Assembly (NCBI RefSeq): GCF_900240315.1
Contig: NZ_OEPZ01000002.1
Coordinates: forward strand, 310,001-374,000
Source: Dorea phocaeensis
GTDB lineage: Bacteria; Bacillota; Clostridia; Lachnospirales; Lachnospiraceae
Reading direction: 5' to 3'
DNA: 64,000 nt
Part shown: positions 40,131 to 49,978 of the stretch, in pieces
Layout: each line of letters starts with the position of its first letter
Position numbering within the stretch: the first letter of the stretch is position 1
Program-made: the position numbers and the translations under genes
Notes under the pieces: model-generated
Told to the model about the DNA's origin: nothing
Databases searched by the model: none
What the model saw: only the letters and a program-made list of their open reading frames with translations

Positions 40131-40223
40131 CATTCCCTTTTATCTGTCAAGACTTTTTTCAAATTCCGCAAGCCTGCATTTTTCAACTTCCATAAACGCA
40201 AATTCATCCGATATTCCTGCAAA

Positions 40224-40272
40224 CAAAAAAAGCCCCCGAACGATCCGAAACCAGATCATTCAGAGACTCTTT
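40224..40272 (-). terminator. Terminator of rplKA
   Basis: A 15-bp stem with several G-U pairs (AGTCTCTGAATGATC with GATCGTTCGGGGGCT) followed by TTTTTTT, 14 bp after the rplA stop. Confidence 0.9.
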
Positions 40273-40285
40273 TATATCACGTCAA

Positions 40286-40978
40286 TTATACAAGCTTCAT
40301 TGGGTTGATCTTTACACCAGGTCCCATGGTAGAAGTAAGTGTCACGCTCTTTAAGAACTGACCCTTTACTGCTGCCGGTCTTGCTTTGTTAATTGCGTCA
40401 ATCAGCGTCTGGAAGTTGTCCGTAAGTTGTTCTTCAGTGAAGGAAGCTTTTCCTACTGGTACATGGATAATGTTTGTTTTATCAAGTCTGTACTCAATCT
40501 TACCGGCTTTGATTTCCTGAACGGCTTTTGTAACATCCATTGTTACTGTACCAGCCTTCGGGTTCGGCATAAGTCCCTTAGGTCCAAGTACACGTCCAAG
40601 ACGTCCAACAACACCCATCATGTCTGGTGTAGCTACGACTACGTCGAATTCAAACCAGTTCTCATTCTGGATCTTTGGAATCAGTTCTTCTCCTCCTACG
40701 AAATCTGCTCCAGCAGCCTTAGCTTCCTCAGCCTTAGCGTCTTTTGCAAATACCAGGATACGAACCTTCTTACCTGTTCCGTGTGGCAGTACAACTGCAC
40801 CACGAATCTGCTGGTCAGCGTGACGTCCGTCACATCCGGTTCTGATATGAGCTTCGATTGTCTCGTCAAATTTTGCAACTGCAGTCTTCTTTACTAATGA
40901 TACCGCATCAGCTACATCGTAGAGTGTTCCTCTGTCGATTGCTTTTGCAGCTTCAACATATTTCTTTCCTCTTTTCAT
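40286..40978 (-). CDS. rplA: 50S ribosomal protein L1
   Basis: 230 residues. [60 protein letters not shown] and [13 protein letters not shown] are L1 signatures. AAGGAGG upstream of the ATG. Confidence 0.98.
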   Translation of the reverse strand: MKRGKKYVEAAKAIDRGTLYDVADAVSLVKKTAVAKFDETIEAHIRTGCDGRHADQQIRGAVVLPHGTGKKVRILVFAKDAKAEEAKAAGADFVGGEELIPKIQNENWFEFDVVVATPDMMGVVGRLGRVLGPKGLMPNPKAGTVTMDVTKAVQEIKAGKIEYRLDKTNIIHVPVGKASFTEEQLTDNFQTLIDAINKARPAAVKGQFLKSVTLTSTMGPGVKINPMKLV

Positions 40979-41034
40979 CTAAATAACCTCCTTGTGGTAA
41001 TGTCGGGATAACCCTCCCACGAATTGTTTACTGT

Positions 41035-41460
41035 CTACTCTTCTACTTTTACACCCATGCTTCGGCAAGTTCCTGCTACCATGCTCATAGCAGCCTCTAC
41101 TGTTGCTGCATTTAAGTCTGGCATCTTCATCTCTGCGATTTCCTGAAGCTGTGCCTTTGTAATTGTAGCAACCTTTGTCTTGTTCGGAACACCAGAACCA
41201 GACTTGATGTTGCAGGCCTTCTTAATCAGAACTGCTGCCGGTGGTGTCTTTGTTACGAAGCTAAAGCTTCTGTCATTGTAAACAGTGATAACTACAGGAA
41301 TGATCAGATCTCCCTGATCTGCTGTTCTAGCGTTGAACTGCTTTGTGAATTCAACGATATTTACACCGTGCTGACCAAGAGCAGGTCCAACCGGTGGTGC
41401 CGGAGTTGCTTTGCCAGCAGGAATCTGTAATTTGATATAACCTTCTACTTTTTTTGCCAT
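41035..41460 (-). CDS. rplK: 50S ribosomal protein L11
   Basis: 141 residues from [12 protein letters not shown]; the ATG two codons upstream is only two bases from the AAGGAGG and is less likely. [22 protein letters not shown] and [11 protein letters not shown] are diagnostic. Confidence 0.98.
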   Translation of the reverse strand: MAKKVEGYIKLQIPAGKATPAPPVGPALGQHGVNIVEFTKQFNARTADQGDLIIPVVITVYNDRSFSFVTKTPPAAVLIKKACNIKSGSGVPNKTKVATITKAQLQEIAEMKMPDLNAATVEAAMSMVAGTCRSMGVKVEE

Positions 41461-41524
41461 TTTCATTACCTCCTTGTGGTGATGTCGGGACGAACCGCCC
41501 CTCCCACTTTTTTGTTTTCTGCGT

Positions 41525-42040
41525 TTACAGCATCTTCACTTCTGCGAAATTAATTTCAACCGGTGTCTCCCGGCCAAATAACTCAACATTGATTGTAAGA
41601 CTTTGTTTCTGCACGTTGATCGCCTGTACCATACCGATGGTATCTGCCCACGCTCCGGCAATAACCTGAACCGTGTCGCCAATCTTATAGTCCACCGTAA
41701 TATCTTCTCGCTGAATTCCAAGCGGCACCATCTCTGCATCCGTAAGCGGAACCGGTTTGGATCCCGGACCTACAAATCCAGTTACCCCTCTCGTGTTACG
41801 AACCACATACCAAGTATCATCATTCATAACCATGTGAATCAGCACATATCCCGGGAACATCTTTTTCTGAGCCGTCTTCTGAACGCCATTTTTCATCTCA
41901 ACAACATCCTGCATTGGGACTCTGACTTCCAGAATCTGGTCTTCTAAATGTCTGTTCTCAATCGTCTTATCAATGTTGGCTTTTACCTTGTTCTCATACC
42001 CTGAATAGGTATGAACTACGTACCATTTTGCCTCTGACAT
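41525..42040 (-). CDS. nusG: Transcription elongation/termination factor NusG
   Basis: 171 residues. NGN domain ([47 protein letters not shown]) and C-terminal KOW ([21 protein letters not shown]). Follows secE, with rplKA downstream: the classical order. Confidence 0.98.
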   Translation of the reverse strand: MSEAKWYVVHTYSGYENKVKANIDKTIENRHLEDQILEVRVPMQDVVEMKNGVQKTAQKKMFPGYVLIHMVMNDDTWYVVRNTRGVTGFVGPGSKPVPLTDAEMVPLGIQREDITVDYKIGDTVQVIAGAWADTIGMVQAINVQKQSLTINVELFGRETPVEINFAEVKML

Positions 42041-42073
42041 AAACTCACCTTTCCTGCCTGCAGTTTATCAGTT

Positions 42074-42265
42074 CTATTTTACTAATAAATCTACTCCGTA
42101 CTTGGCAACAAAATCGACAACCGCGATAATAATTCCCAAGACTACGGATACAGAAACAACTGCTGCCGTCTGTTTTGCAACTGTCATTTTATCTGGCCAA
42201 ATGATTCTCTTAAACTCTTTACTAAGCCCTTTGAACCAGCTGTTCTTCTGAGTCTTCTCACTCAT
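42074..42265 (-). CDS. secE: Preprotein translocase subunit SecE
   Basis: 63 residues with one membrane helix. FKGLSKEFKRIIWPDK is the SecE amphipathic motif, followed by AAVVSVSVVLGIIIAVVDF. ATG at 42265 has AAAGGAG ten bases upstream; a GTG three codons earlier is too close to it. Confidence 0.95.
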   Translation of the reverse strand: MSEKTQKNSWFKGLSKEFKRIIWPDKMTVAKQTAAVVSVSVVLGIIIAVVDFVAKYGVDLLVK

Positions 42266-42289
42266 GACATTCACACTCCTTTACGGCGA

Positions 42290-42439
42290 CTATTTTGTTT
42301 CTTTGTGCAATGTGTGTGACTTGCAGAATCTACAGTACTTCTTTGTCTCCATGCGCTCAGGATGTGTCTTCTTATCCTTTGTCATGTTGTAGTTACGCTG
42401 CTTGCATTCTGTACACTCCAATGTAATTCTTGTACGCAC
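42290..42439 (-). CDS. rpmG: 50S ribosomal protein L33 (GTG start)
   Basis: 49 residues starting [17 protein letters not shown] (GTG initiator) and ending [16 protein letters not shown]. Two CxxC pairs (Cys10/13 and 37/40 approx.) form the zinc ribbon, so this is the zinc-containing type. GAGGTGG upstream. First gene of rpmG-secE-nusG. Confidence 0.96.
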   Translation of the reverse strand: MRTRITLECTECKQRNYNMTKDKKTHPERMETKKYCRFCKSHTLHKETK

Positions 42440-42519
42440 AACTTCCACCTCGCTTTGTAATTCTTAAGTTAACGTGTTGCTTGGACTTCTCTTCTTTATG
42501 CCATCCGTTTTTTAGGCAT

Positions 42520-42586
42520 AAAAAAAAAGCCTGCTTCCATTCGCCATGATAGTGTATCATACAAGCTTATAAAAAGCAAGCCTTTT
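42520..42586 (-). terminator. Terminator of the ThrE-type gene
   Basis: Minus strand AAGGCTTGCTT pairs with AAGCAGGCTTT (two G-U) around a 35-nt loop that has its own TGATA/TATCA hairpin. It is followed by nine T. It begins right after the stop at 42590. Confidence 0.8.
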
Positions 42587-42589
42587 CCC

Positions 42590-43825
42590 TTAAGAATTCT
42601 TTCCAATATGATATTCCCGTTTCAATGCATGCATAATGCTTCTAGATGCCACATCGACAATGATGAATCCAAATCCAATCGCCAGACAGGTCGCAAACAG
42701 CACCACCGTCTCTCCAAACGCCATAGAAATATCCTGGCTGACGCAGCCGTACATCATATAGTAGAGATTCGGTCCCGGAATCAGCGGGAACACGGACGCC
42801 GTCAGGAAGATTGTCGACGGAGCCTTATTAATTCTTGACATCACAAATGCGTAAGCCGCCACAAACACTGCCGCCAGCATCGTTGCCAAAAAGTTGCTTG
42901 GCCGGATTTCATAGACGATCAAATAAATCGCCCAGGTAAAAAACGCGCCAATTCCGGAATACATGACCTGTCTTCCCCGGATTTTAAACCAGAATGCAAA
43001 TCCTGTACAGGCAATCGTACAGGAGATCAGCTGAATCGGAACATCATGGTTTATGATAAATCCTTCTGCCATCACGCCGTCAAGCAGGAACATAGCAAGA
43101 GCCGTTCCGAACGCAATTCCCGCCGCACCAAGCAGCGAATTCATAATATTTAAGAACCCGGAGATGAAATCCCTCTGCAGAATATCCCGAATTCCATTGG
43201 TCGTACCAAGTCCACTGATCAACAGCATCACGATTCCGATCATAATCCGCTCCGGATGACTTCCAAGTCCCATCCGGACACAGAGAATAATGATCATTTC
43301 TGATAAGAAAGAAAGGATCAGATTATAGATCAGCACATTTCCCTCTCTCTTACCAAGCCAGCCTCCGACAACAACGATCATCAACGACACAATCACCGCC
43401 ACCAGCGCATCCGCGAAATCACTTCCGAAGAACACAGCAAACCCGGTTCCTCCCATCACCGCCGCAAGATATGGCGTAAACCAACGCTGTCCCGGTCTTT
43501 CTCTTACCTCCTGAAGCTTCTGTTGAATCTCCTGTGCATCCGGTTTGTTCTTGCAGACATACCTGCACAAATTATTCAAATAATCCAGCCGGTCAAAATT
43601 CACGTCCGTCGACTCAATGTGACGAATCTGAGTAATAATCTCACCCTCCGGCGTCTCAATCGTAATCTGAAGGTTGCTCGGTATCACGAACACATCATAC
43701 TGGACAAATCCATAGCTTTTGCACATTCTATATAAACTGTCCTCCAGACGGAAGTTTTCCGCACCGCAGACCAGCATTTCCTCTCCAATATCCAGAATCC
43801 CCTGGACGATCCTTTTGTAATCCAT
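42590..43825 (-). CDS. Threonine/serine exporter family protein (ThrE, fused halves)
   Basis: About 411 residues from [18 protein letters not shown], whose ATG has GGAGGG seven bases upstream. The N-terminal soluble part ([30 protein letters not shown]) and the first five-helix block match ThrE. A second helix block with [21 protein letters not shown] matches the ThrE_2 (DUF3815) subunit, so both halves that are often separate genes are fused here. Predicted amino-acid efflux at the membrane. Confidence 0.88.
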   Translation of the reverse strand: MDYKRIVQGILDIGEEMLVCGAENFRLEDSLYRMCKSYGFVQYDVFVIPSNLQITIETPEGEIITQIRHIESTDVNFDRLDYLNNLCRYVCKNKPDAQEIQQKLQEVRERPGQRWFTPYLAAVMGGTGFAVFFGSDFADALVAVIVSLMIVVVGGWLGKREGNVLIYNLILSFLSEMIIILCVRMGLGSHPERIMIGIVMLLISGLGTTNGIRDILQRDFISGFLNIMNSLLGAAGIAFGTALAMFLLDGVMAEGFIINHDVPIQLISCTIACTGFAFWFKIRGRQVMYSGIGAFFTWAIYLIVYEIRPSNFLATMLAAVFVAAYAFVMSRINKAPSTIFLTASVFPLIPGPNLYYMMYGCVSQDISMAFGETVVLFATCLAIGFGFIIVDVASRSIMHALKREYHIGKNS

Positions 43826-43877
43826 AGTTATGCCCTCCTGTCTCAATCAATCTATCATATTTCCTTTATTTAATCAA

Positions 43878-43906
43878 TTGAATATTTCCCCAAAAAATCT
43901 TATAAT
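43878..43906 (+). promoter_or_regulatory. Promoter of glgC-glgD-ABC-F
   Basis: TTGAAT (43878-43883), 17-bp spacer, perfect TATAAT (43901-43906), 44 bp before the glgC ATG. Confidence 0.8.
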
Positions 43907-43949
43907 AGAATCATACATCGAAGCACGAAAGGAAAGAGAGGAATTAGCT

Positions 43950-45089
43950 ATGAAACACAGCAATATGTTAGCAATGATTCTGGCCGGCGGCCGCGGAAGC
44001 CGTCTCCACGAATTAACAAATAAGGTAGCCAAACCAGCGGTGTCCTACGGCGGCAAATACCGGATTGTAGATTTCCCGTTAAGTAACTGCGCTAACAGCG
44101 GCATCGACATCGTCGGTGTACTGACACAATACGAGTCCATTCTGCTCAACAGCTACGTTGCAGCCGGAAGACGCTGGGGTCTAGACGCCAAGAACAGTGG
44201 GGTCTATGTTCTTCCGCCACGCGAGAAAGCAGACAGTAATCTCGACGTCTACAGAGGAACTGCAGACGCCATCTCACAGAACATTGATTTTATCGACTCT
44301 TATGCACCAGAATACGTACTCATTCTCTCTGGTGATCACATTTATAAAATGGACTACGACAAGATGCTGGACGCTCACAAGGAGCACCAGGCAGATGCTA
44401 CTATCGCCGTTATTCAGGTACCAATAAAAGAAGCTAGCCGCTTCGGAATTATGAACACGGACGAAACCGGCCGCATCGTAGAATTTGAAGAAAAACCAGA
44501 ACATCCTAAGAGCAATCTTGCTTCTATGGGAATCTATATTTTCAATTGGAAGCTTCTGCGCCGGATGCTGACTGCAGACATGAAGAATCCGGATTCCAGC
44601 CATGATTTCGGAAAAGATATTATTCCACAGCTTCTTGCCGATGGCAAAACCCTGTTTGCTTACCATTTCAAGGGATATTGGAAAGATGTAGGAACCATTG
44701 ATTCTCTGTGGGAAGCCAATATGGATCTTTTAGATAAGAACAACGAACTTGATTTAAACGACCATACCTGGAAAATCTACACCGAGGATGTGTCCATTCC
44801 ACCTCAGTACATCGGTGAAACCGCCGATATCAAACGGGCATTTATTACCCAGGGCTGCATCATTGACGGAACCGTACACAATTCTGTACTTTTTACCGGA
44901 GCCAGAGTCAGCGAGACGGCCAAAGTCATTGACAGCGTTCTGATGCCGGGTGTAAAAATCGCAGAAGGCGCTACCGTAACCCGTGCATTGGTAGCTGCCA
45001 ATACCAAGATCGGAAAAGGCGCCGTTGTGGGAAGCGCCGACAGTGAACATATTGAACTTGTATCCAAAGATATAAAGGGGGTTGAATAA
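43950..45089 (+). CDS. glgC: Glucose-1-phosphate adenylyltransferase, catalytic subunit
   Basis: 379 residues from the ATG at 43950 (GAGAGGAA site); the frame is open further up but includes the promoter. [52 protein letters not shown] and the C-terminal left-handed helix hexapeptides. Makes ADP-glucose for glycogen. Two bases from glgD. Confidence 0.95.
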   Translation: MKHSNMLAMILAGGRGSRLHELTNKVAKPAVSYGGKYRIVDFPLSNCANSGIDIVGVLTQYESILLNSYVAAGRRWGLDAKNSGVYVLPPREKADSNLDVYRGTADAISQNIDFIDSYAPEYVLILSGDHIYKMDYDKMLDAHKEHQADATIAVIQVPIKEASRFGIMNTDETGRIVEFEEKPEHPKSNLASMGIYIFNWKLLRRMLTADMKNPDSSHDFGKDIIPQLLADGKTLFAYHFKGYWKDVGTIDSLWEANMDLLDKNNELDLNDHTWKIYTEDVSIPPQYIGETADIKRAFITQGCIIDGTVHNSVLFTGARVSETAKVIDSVLMPGVKIAEGATVTRALVAANTKIGKGAVVGSADSEHIELVSKDIKGVE

Positions 45090-45091
45090 AT

Positions 45092-46207
45092 ATGGCCAAA
45101 GCATTTGGAATCGTTAATTTTGCCGGAAATCATATCCGCGTAGAAGGAATGCAGGCATACCGCCCAATCGGAGCCTTTTCCTTCCTTGGAAGATATCGAT
45201 TAATCGACTTCCCTATTTCCAACATGAGCAACAGTGGCATCGACCATATTCAGGTATATATCCGCCGCAAACCGCGCTCGCTCGTAGAGCACTTAGGAAC
45301 CGGACGTCACTATAATATTAATTCTAAAAAAGGAAAACTCCACATGCTGTTTTCGGAAAACGGCGTAGAAAATGACATCTACAACAATGACATTGCCGCC
45401 TATCTGGAAAACATGGAGTGTATCGAAGACGTACATTATCCATACGTTGTCATTGCACCAAGCTACATGGTTTATTCTATGAACTACCAGAATCTTTTAA
45501 AAAACCATATTAAATCCGGTGCCGACATTACTTTGTTATATCATTCTGTGGATAATGCCAAAGAGTTTTTCTCCAACTGCAGCATTCTGAACCTAAACCG
45601 TCAGAATGGTGTGTTATCACTAGAACCTAATCGTGGAAATGTAGAAAACCGCAACATTTTCATGGACACCTATGTCATGAAGAAAGATCTTTTCATCGAA
45701 TTGGTACATGAAGCAAAGAAGATTTCTTCCGTGTTTACACTGGCTGACATCGTAAACCAAAAATGTGCCGAACTCGATATCCGCGGAATGGCTCACAGTG
45801 GTTTTTTTGCTTCCATCACAGACTTTAAGAGCTATTACCATGCAAACATTGCACTGAACAACTATCAAACCGCACGAACTTTGTTTGATTTGAATTGGCC
45901 AATTTATACCAAAACCAATGATTCCTGTCCTACACAATATTTTGAAACCTCCAACGTTCACACCTCCGTTATCTCAGACGGCTGTCTAATTGAAGGTTCT
46001 ATCGAAAACTCCATCATCGGACGCGGATGCATTATTAAAAAAGGTGCCGTAATCAAAAATAGCGTAATCCTTCCCGGATGCACCATCGATGAAGACGTAT
46101 GGATTGAAAATCAAGTGATTGACAAACGCGCCCAAATCGTTCATGCAAAAGAACTGATTGCCGACGAAAATCATCCAGGCTATGTTCGCAGAGGCGACCG
46201 CATATGA
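45092..46207 (+). CDS. glgD: GlgD, non-catalytic subunit of ADP-glucose pyrophosphorylase
   Basis: 371 residues, parallel to GlgC but the GGRGSR nucleotide loop is lost (N-terminus reads FGIVNFAGNHIRVEGMQAYRP), and SGDH is replaced by APSYM. This is the known pattern of GlgD, which raises activity of GlgC in the heterotetramer. GRYRLIDFPISNMSNSGID and C-terminal hexapeptides are kept. Confidence 0.94.
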   Translation: MAKAFGIVNFAGNHIRVEGMQAYRPIGAFSFLGRYRLIDFPISNMSNSGIDHIQVYIRRKPRSLVEHLGTGRHYNINSKKGKLHMLFSENGVENDIYNNDIAAYLENMECIEDVHYPYVVIAPSYMVYSMNYQNLLKNHIKSGADITLLYHSVDNAKEFFSNCSILNLNRQNGVLSLEPNRGNVENRNIFMDTYVMKKDLFIELVHEAKKISSVFTLADIVNQKCAELDIRGMAHSGFFASITDFKSYYHANIALNNYQTARTLFDLNWPIYTKTNDSCPTQYFETSNVHTSVISDGCLIEGSIENSIIGRGCIIKKGAVIKNSVILPGCTIDEDVWIENQVIDKRAQIVHAKELIADENHPGYVRRGDRI

Positions 46208-47760
46208 GTATCCTGACAGTTGAGCACCTCTCCCACGGATTTGGCGACCGGGCTATCTTCCAGGATGTATCTTTCCGAATGCTAAAAGGAGAACACATCG
46301 GACTGGTAGGCGCCAATGGCGAAGGAAAATCCACCTTCTTCAGCATTATTACCGGAGCGCTGACTCCCGATGCCGGAAAAATTGAATGGGCCAAAAACAT
46401 CCGCATCGGATATCTGGATCAGCACACCGTCTTAGAAAAAGGAAAGACCATCCGGGACGTGTTGAAATCCGCCTTCTCCTACCTCTTTGAACTGGAAGAG
46501 AAAATGAACCAAATCTGCGAGGAACTGGGAACTGCCGACGAAGAAACCATGAATACTCTGATGGAGGAATTAGGCGTCATCCAGGACACCTTGACAATGC
46601 ACGACTTTTACGTAATCGACGCGAAAGTCGAAGAAGTAGCAAGAGCCTTAGGACTTCTTGATATTGGACTCGACACGGACGTCACCGACCTAAGCGGAGG
46701 ACAAAGAACCCGGATCCTGCTTGGCAAACTGCTGCTGGAAAAACCGGATATTCTTCTCCTTGACGAGCCTACCAACTATTTAGATGAAGAACATATTAAC
46801 TGGCTGAAACGTTATTTAACGGAATACGAGAACGCCTTCGTCCTGATTTCACACGATATCCCATTTTTAAATGACGTTATCAACATCATTTACCATATGG
46901 AAAATCAGGAATTGAACCGTTATGTGGGAAATTATGACGACTTTCAGAAGGTGTACGAAGTAAAGAAAGCGCAGCTGGAAGCTGCCTACAAGAAACAACA
47001 GCAGGAAATCAGTCAACTAAAAGACTTTGTCGCAAGAAATAAAGCACGGGTATCTACCCGTAACATGGCCATGTCCAGACAAAAGAAACTGGACAAGATG
47101 GATGTGATCGAACTTGCCGCAGAGCGTCCCAAGCCAGAATTCCACTTCCGTCTTGGGCGCACACCGGGCAAATATATCTTTGAAACAAAGGACTTTGTAA
47201 TCGGTTATGACGTCCCCTTGTCCAAGCCACTGAACCTATCGGTAGAGCGCGGACAGAAAATCGCACTGACCGGAGCCAACGGAATCGGAAAAACCACACT
47301 GATTCGGAGTCTTCTCGGTCTGGTACCCGCCATTTCCGGATCCTGTGAGCTGGGGGAAAACGTTTTAGCCGGATACTTTGAGCAGGAGGGCGATTATCAG
47401 AATAAAACCACCTGCATCGAAGAAATCTGGCAGGAATTTCCATCCTTTACCCAGTACGAAGTTCGCTCCGCTCTTGCCAAATGCGGACTCACTACGAAGC
47501 ATATCGAAAGTCAGGTGCGGGTTCTCTCCGGGGGCGAGCAGGCAAAAGTACGATTATGCAAACTCATTAACCGTGATACCAATGTTCTTCTTTTGGACGA
47601 GCCTACCAACCACTTGGATGTAGACGCAAAGGAGGCTTTAAAAACTGCTTTGTTAGAATATCGCGGAACCCTGCTTCTCATCTGCCACGAACCGGAATTT
47701 TACCAAGATGTGGTCAATGAAGTTTGGGACTGCTCAAAATGGACCACCAAGATCGTGTAA
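46204..47760 (+). CDS. ABC-F family ATP-binding protein
   Basis: 518 residues with two ATPase cassettes and no membrane part. Cassette 1: GANGEGKSTFF, LSGGQRTR, LLLDEPTNYLD. Linker with charged helices about 245-300. Cassette 2: GANGIGKTTLI, LSGGEQAKVRL, LLLDEPTNHLD. ABC-F proteins act on the ribosome (translation factors or antibiotic protection). Its ATG overlaps the glgD stop (ATGA), so it is coupled with glycogen genes; the reason is unknown. Confidence 0.93.
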   Translation: MSILTVEHLSHGFGDRAIFQDVSFRMLKGEHIGLVGANGEGKSTFFSIITGALTPDAGKIEWAKNIRIGYLDQHTVLEKGKTIRDVLKSAFSYLFELEEKMNQICEELGTADEETMNTLMEELGVIQDTLTMHDFYVIDAKVEEVARALGLLDIGLDTDVTDLSGGQRTRILLGKLLLEKPDILLLDEPTNYLDEEHINWLKRYLTEYENAFVLISHDIPFLNDVINIIYHMENQELNRYVGNYDDFQKVYEVKKAQLEAAYKKQQQEISQLKDFVARNKARVSTRNMAMSRQKKLDKMDVIELAAERPKPEFHFRLGRTPGKYIFETKDFVIGYDVPLSKPLNLSVERGQKIALTGANGIGKTTLIRSLLGLVPAISGSCELGENVLAGYFEQEGDYQNKTTCIEEIWQEFPSFTQYEVRSALAKCGLTTKHIESQVRVLSGGEQAKVRLCKLINRDTNVLLLDEPTNHLDVDAKEALKTALLEYRGTLLLICHEPEFYQDVVNEVWDCSKWTTKIV

Positions 47761-47785
47761 CACGATCTTGGCGGCCCATTTTTTT
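47744..47785 (+). terminator. Terminator of the glg/ABC-F operon, overlapping the stop codon
   Basis: CCAAGATCGTG, TAA loop, CACGATCTTGG, then a short GC stretch and seven T. The stop codon TAA is the hairpin loop. Confidence 0.85.
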
Positions 47786-47807
47786 ATTCGTCTCTTAAAT
47801 TTTCATT

Positions 47808-49229
47808 CTATCTCTTTTCTTTCTTCTTGGAAGCCTCATATCCCGCAAGCTCCTTAAGCGCCTCTCCGCCCATCAGGTATAAGATTCCAATATTAAATAC
47901 CGTCATCAGTCCGATTCCCACATCACCGAGATCCCACACAAATGTGTAAGTCGCAATTCCTCCAACGAATAACATCACAAGCGCCAGCACCTTGTATGCT
48001 GTCTGCCATGCCCACTTATCCCCAAACAAATAGGATACGTTACTTCTTGCATAGAACAGAATTCCAAGAAATGTCGAAAAACTAAACATAAACAATGTCG
48101 CCGCAATGAAAATAATTCCAAATTTTCCTAAATGATATCCCATTGCCGTCTGCAGAAGATCCATTCCTTCTTTTCCGGCAATCAGATTCTCCGGAACCAG
48201 GAGCATAATCATCGCCGTGCAGCTGCAGATTACGATGGTGTCAATAAATACGCCTAACGCCTGAGCAAGTCCCGCCTGCACCGGAGCTTCGCACTCTGCC
48301 GCTGCTGCCGCACAAGGAGCTGAACCGGATCCCGCCTCATTAGAGAAAAGTCCTCGTTTCACTCCATTCATAACAACTGCACCGAATCCTCCGCCTACAA
48401 CCTGGCGAATTCCAAATGCCTCCCGGAAAATTCTTCCAAACACCTCCGGCATATTTCCCAGATTCTTAACAATAATAAAAATCGTAATCACAAAATAGCA
48501 GACCGCCATAATCGGAACCATCACGTCCAGCACTTTTACCGTCGCATTTTTACGAAGTACGATAACTGCCGCACCAATCACCAGCACAATTGTTGTATAA
48601 ATCGGTGGGATGTGGAATGCATTTTCAAAAGAAGATGCTACGGAATTGCTGATAACCTGACTGATTCCACACCAGCAGATAAGTCCGGAAATCGCAAATA
48701 ACACTGCCAAAAGAACCTTCTTTTTCTTCTGCCCGCTCCTTTTTTCAAAAAAGTGGTGAATATAATACGCCGGGCCTCCCCGGTAACCGCCGTAAAGCGG
48801 ATCCTTTTCCTTGTGAAGCTGTGCCAGTGTCGCTTCGATAAACGCGGTAGACGAACCGATAAGCGCCGTTACCCACATCCAGAATACAGCTCCTGCTCCA
48901 CCTGCTGAAACCGCCGCTACTACACCAACCAGATTGCCCATTCCCACTCTCGTCGCCGTAGACACAACCAGCGTCTGCAAAGTAGAAAGACTGCTCTTTT
49001 GTCCTTTGTTTCCTTTCGGTTCTTTCTGTTCCTTCTTCGCCCGCAGCGCCCTTACCATGTCCGGGAACATTCGGATCGGCAGCACCCTCGTCCGAACAGT
49101 AAAGTAGATTCCGGTCGGAATCAAAAGGATCACTAGCAAAGATAATCCCAAGCTATTCCCGCCAGGGAGCGGTATCGTAATCAAATCCCCCCATAAAAAT
49201 CGATATATCGCCTCAATGACTGCAACCAT
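47808..49229 (-). CDS. AGCS-family sodium:alanine/glycine symporter
   Basis: About 473 residues, 10-11 membrane helices. STATRVGMGNLVGVVAAVSAGG, FWMWVTALIGSSTAFIEATLAQLHK, YRGGPAYYI and GLFSNEAGSGSAPCAAAAAE are AGCS hallmarks. Start: ATG at 49229 (MVAVIEAIYRF) is better spaced from AAAGGA than an ATG three codons upstream. No glycine riboswitch is seen upstream. Confidence 0.92.
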   Translation of the reverse strand: MVAVIEAIYRFLWGDLITIPLPGGNSLGLSLLVILLIPTGIYFTVRTRVLPIRMFPDMVRALRAKKEQKEPKGNKGQKSSLSTLQTLVVSTATRVGMGNLVGVVAAVSAGGAGAVFWMWVTALIGSSTAFIEATLAQLHKEKDPLYGGYRGGPAYYIHHFFEKRSGQKKKKVLLAVLFAISGLICWCGISQVISNSVASSFENAFHIPPIYTTIVLVIGAAVIVLRKNATVKVLDVMVPIMAVCYFVITIFIIVKNLGNMPEVFGRIFREAFGIRQVVGGGFGAVVMNGVKRGLFSNEAGSGSAPCAAAAAECEAPVQAGLAQALGVFIDTIVICSCTAMIMLLVPENLIAGKEGMDLLQTAMGYHLGKFGIIFIAATLFMFSFSTFLGILFYARSNVSYLFGDKWAWQTAYKVLALVMLFVGGIATYTFVWDLGDVGIGLMTVFNIGILYLMGGEALKELAGYEASKKKEKR

Positions 49230-49340
49230 GTTTCCCATTTCCTTTCGTAGATTCTTTTATTTTTACATCTTAGCACTTTAACGCTTTGAATCATCATACT
49301 ATAGAATCGCTGTTGTTGCAACCTTATTTCACCTTCCTTG

Positions 49341-49388
49341 TCACATTTGCACATATTTTCATTGTCACATTTGCACATATTTTCATTG
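49341..49388. repeat. Two perfect tandem 24-bp copies
   Basis: TCACATTTGCACATATTTTC plus ATTG, repeated exactly once, in the 280-bp gap between the divergent AGCS and Rrf2 genes. The gap is otherwise A+T rich with no gene I believe. Confidence 0.85.
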
Positions 49389-49462
49389 TATTTTTCGTTA
49401 AAAAGATAACGATTCAGCTCCTATTTTCGTCATAATCCCGGTTTTTTTCATATTCCGCACGC

Positions 49463-49487
49463 ATACTTGACTATATAAGTACAGTAT
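49463..49487. promoter_or_regulatory. IscR-like dyad operator
   Basis: A 25-bp imperfect dyad whose arms ATACTTGACT and AGTACAGTAT agree at eight of ten positions. It resembles the ATA-YYGACT...AGT-RR-TAT IscR/Rrf2 type 1 site and covers the -35 of the Rrf2 gene. Autoregulation by the Fe-S Rrf2 protein is inferred. Confidence 0.65.
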
Positions 49488-49495
49488 TATATATT
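49467..49495 (+). promoter_or_regulatory. Promoter of rrf2-cooS
   Basis: TTGACT (49467-49472), 17-bp spacer, TATATT (49490-49495), 28 bp before the Rrf2 ATG. It overlaps the dyad operator. Confidence 0.75.
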
Positions 49496-49522
49496 GAATC
49501 TATACAAGCAAGGAGGTCCGAT

Positions 49523-49924
49523 ATGTTATTTACAAGAGAATGTGATTATGGTGTTCGTGTAATGCGAGCACTTTCATCCGGGGAACTTGTAAGCGTTTCC
49601 AAAATCTGCGAAATGGAATATCTGTCTTCTGCCATCGCATATAAAGTTACCAGAAAGCTGGAAAAAGCCGGACTGGTCGAAAGCCACCGGGGCACGAACG
49701 GCGGCTACTGTCTAAAGCGCCCGCTCTCAGACATTTCCCTATATGATGTCTGTACGGCCATTGACCCCGACATTTTGCTGATGGAGTGTATGAAAGCCGG
49801 GCACTGCTGCCCCAAGAACACGGAAGATGCTCCCTGCATCGTACACCATGAATTCTGCCGGCTGCAGTCGTTACTTTTACAGGAAATGAAGGCGAAATTT
49901 TTATCTGAATTATTCTGTAAATAA
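49523..49924 (+). CDS. Rrf2-family Fe-S transcriptional regulator
   Basis: 133 residues. Winged helix: MLFTRECDYGVRVMRAL, SVSKICEMEYLSSAIAYKVTRKLEKAGLVESHRGTNGGYCL. After the wing come several cysteines: MECMKAGHCCPKNTEDAPC, then FC eight residues on, more than the three ligands of IscR. Probably senses redox or Fe-S status and controls cooS. AGGAGG upstream; 54 bp and no terminator before cooS. Confidence 0.9.
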   Translation: MLFTRECDYGVRVMRALSSGELVSVSKICEMEYLSSAIAYKVTRKLEKAGLVESHRGTNGGYCLKRPLSDISLYDVCTAIDPDILLMECMKAGHCCPKNTEDAPCIVHHEFCRLQSLLLQEMKAKFLSELFCK

Positions 49925-49978
49925 TTTTTTATCTAAATCTTTACTATTTTAGTCAAGTTTTAAAAGGAGGATTCACAA

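Noticed and set aside
49181-49378. 65-codon minus-strand frame starting MCKCDNEN, MCKCDKEG
   Set aside because: It arises from the 24-bp tandem repeat and runs into the AGCS start; no ribosome-binding site.
49239-49522. Possible glycine riboswitch before the AGCS symporter
   Set aside because: No conserved GGAGAG, ACCGAAGGGG-type or tandem-aptamer pattern seen.
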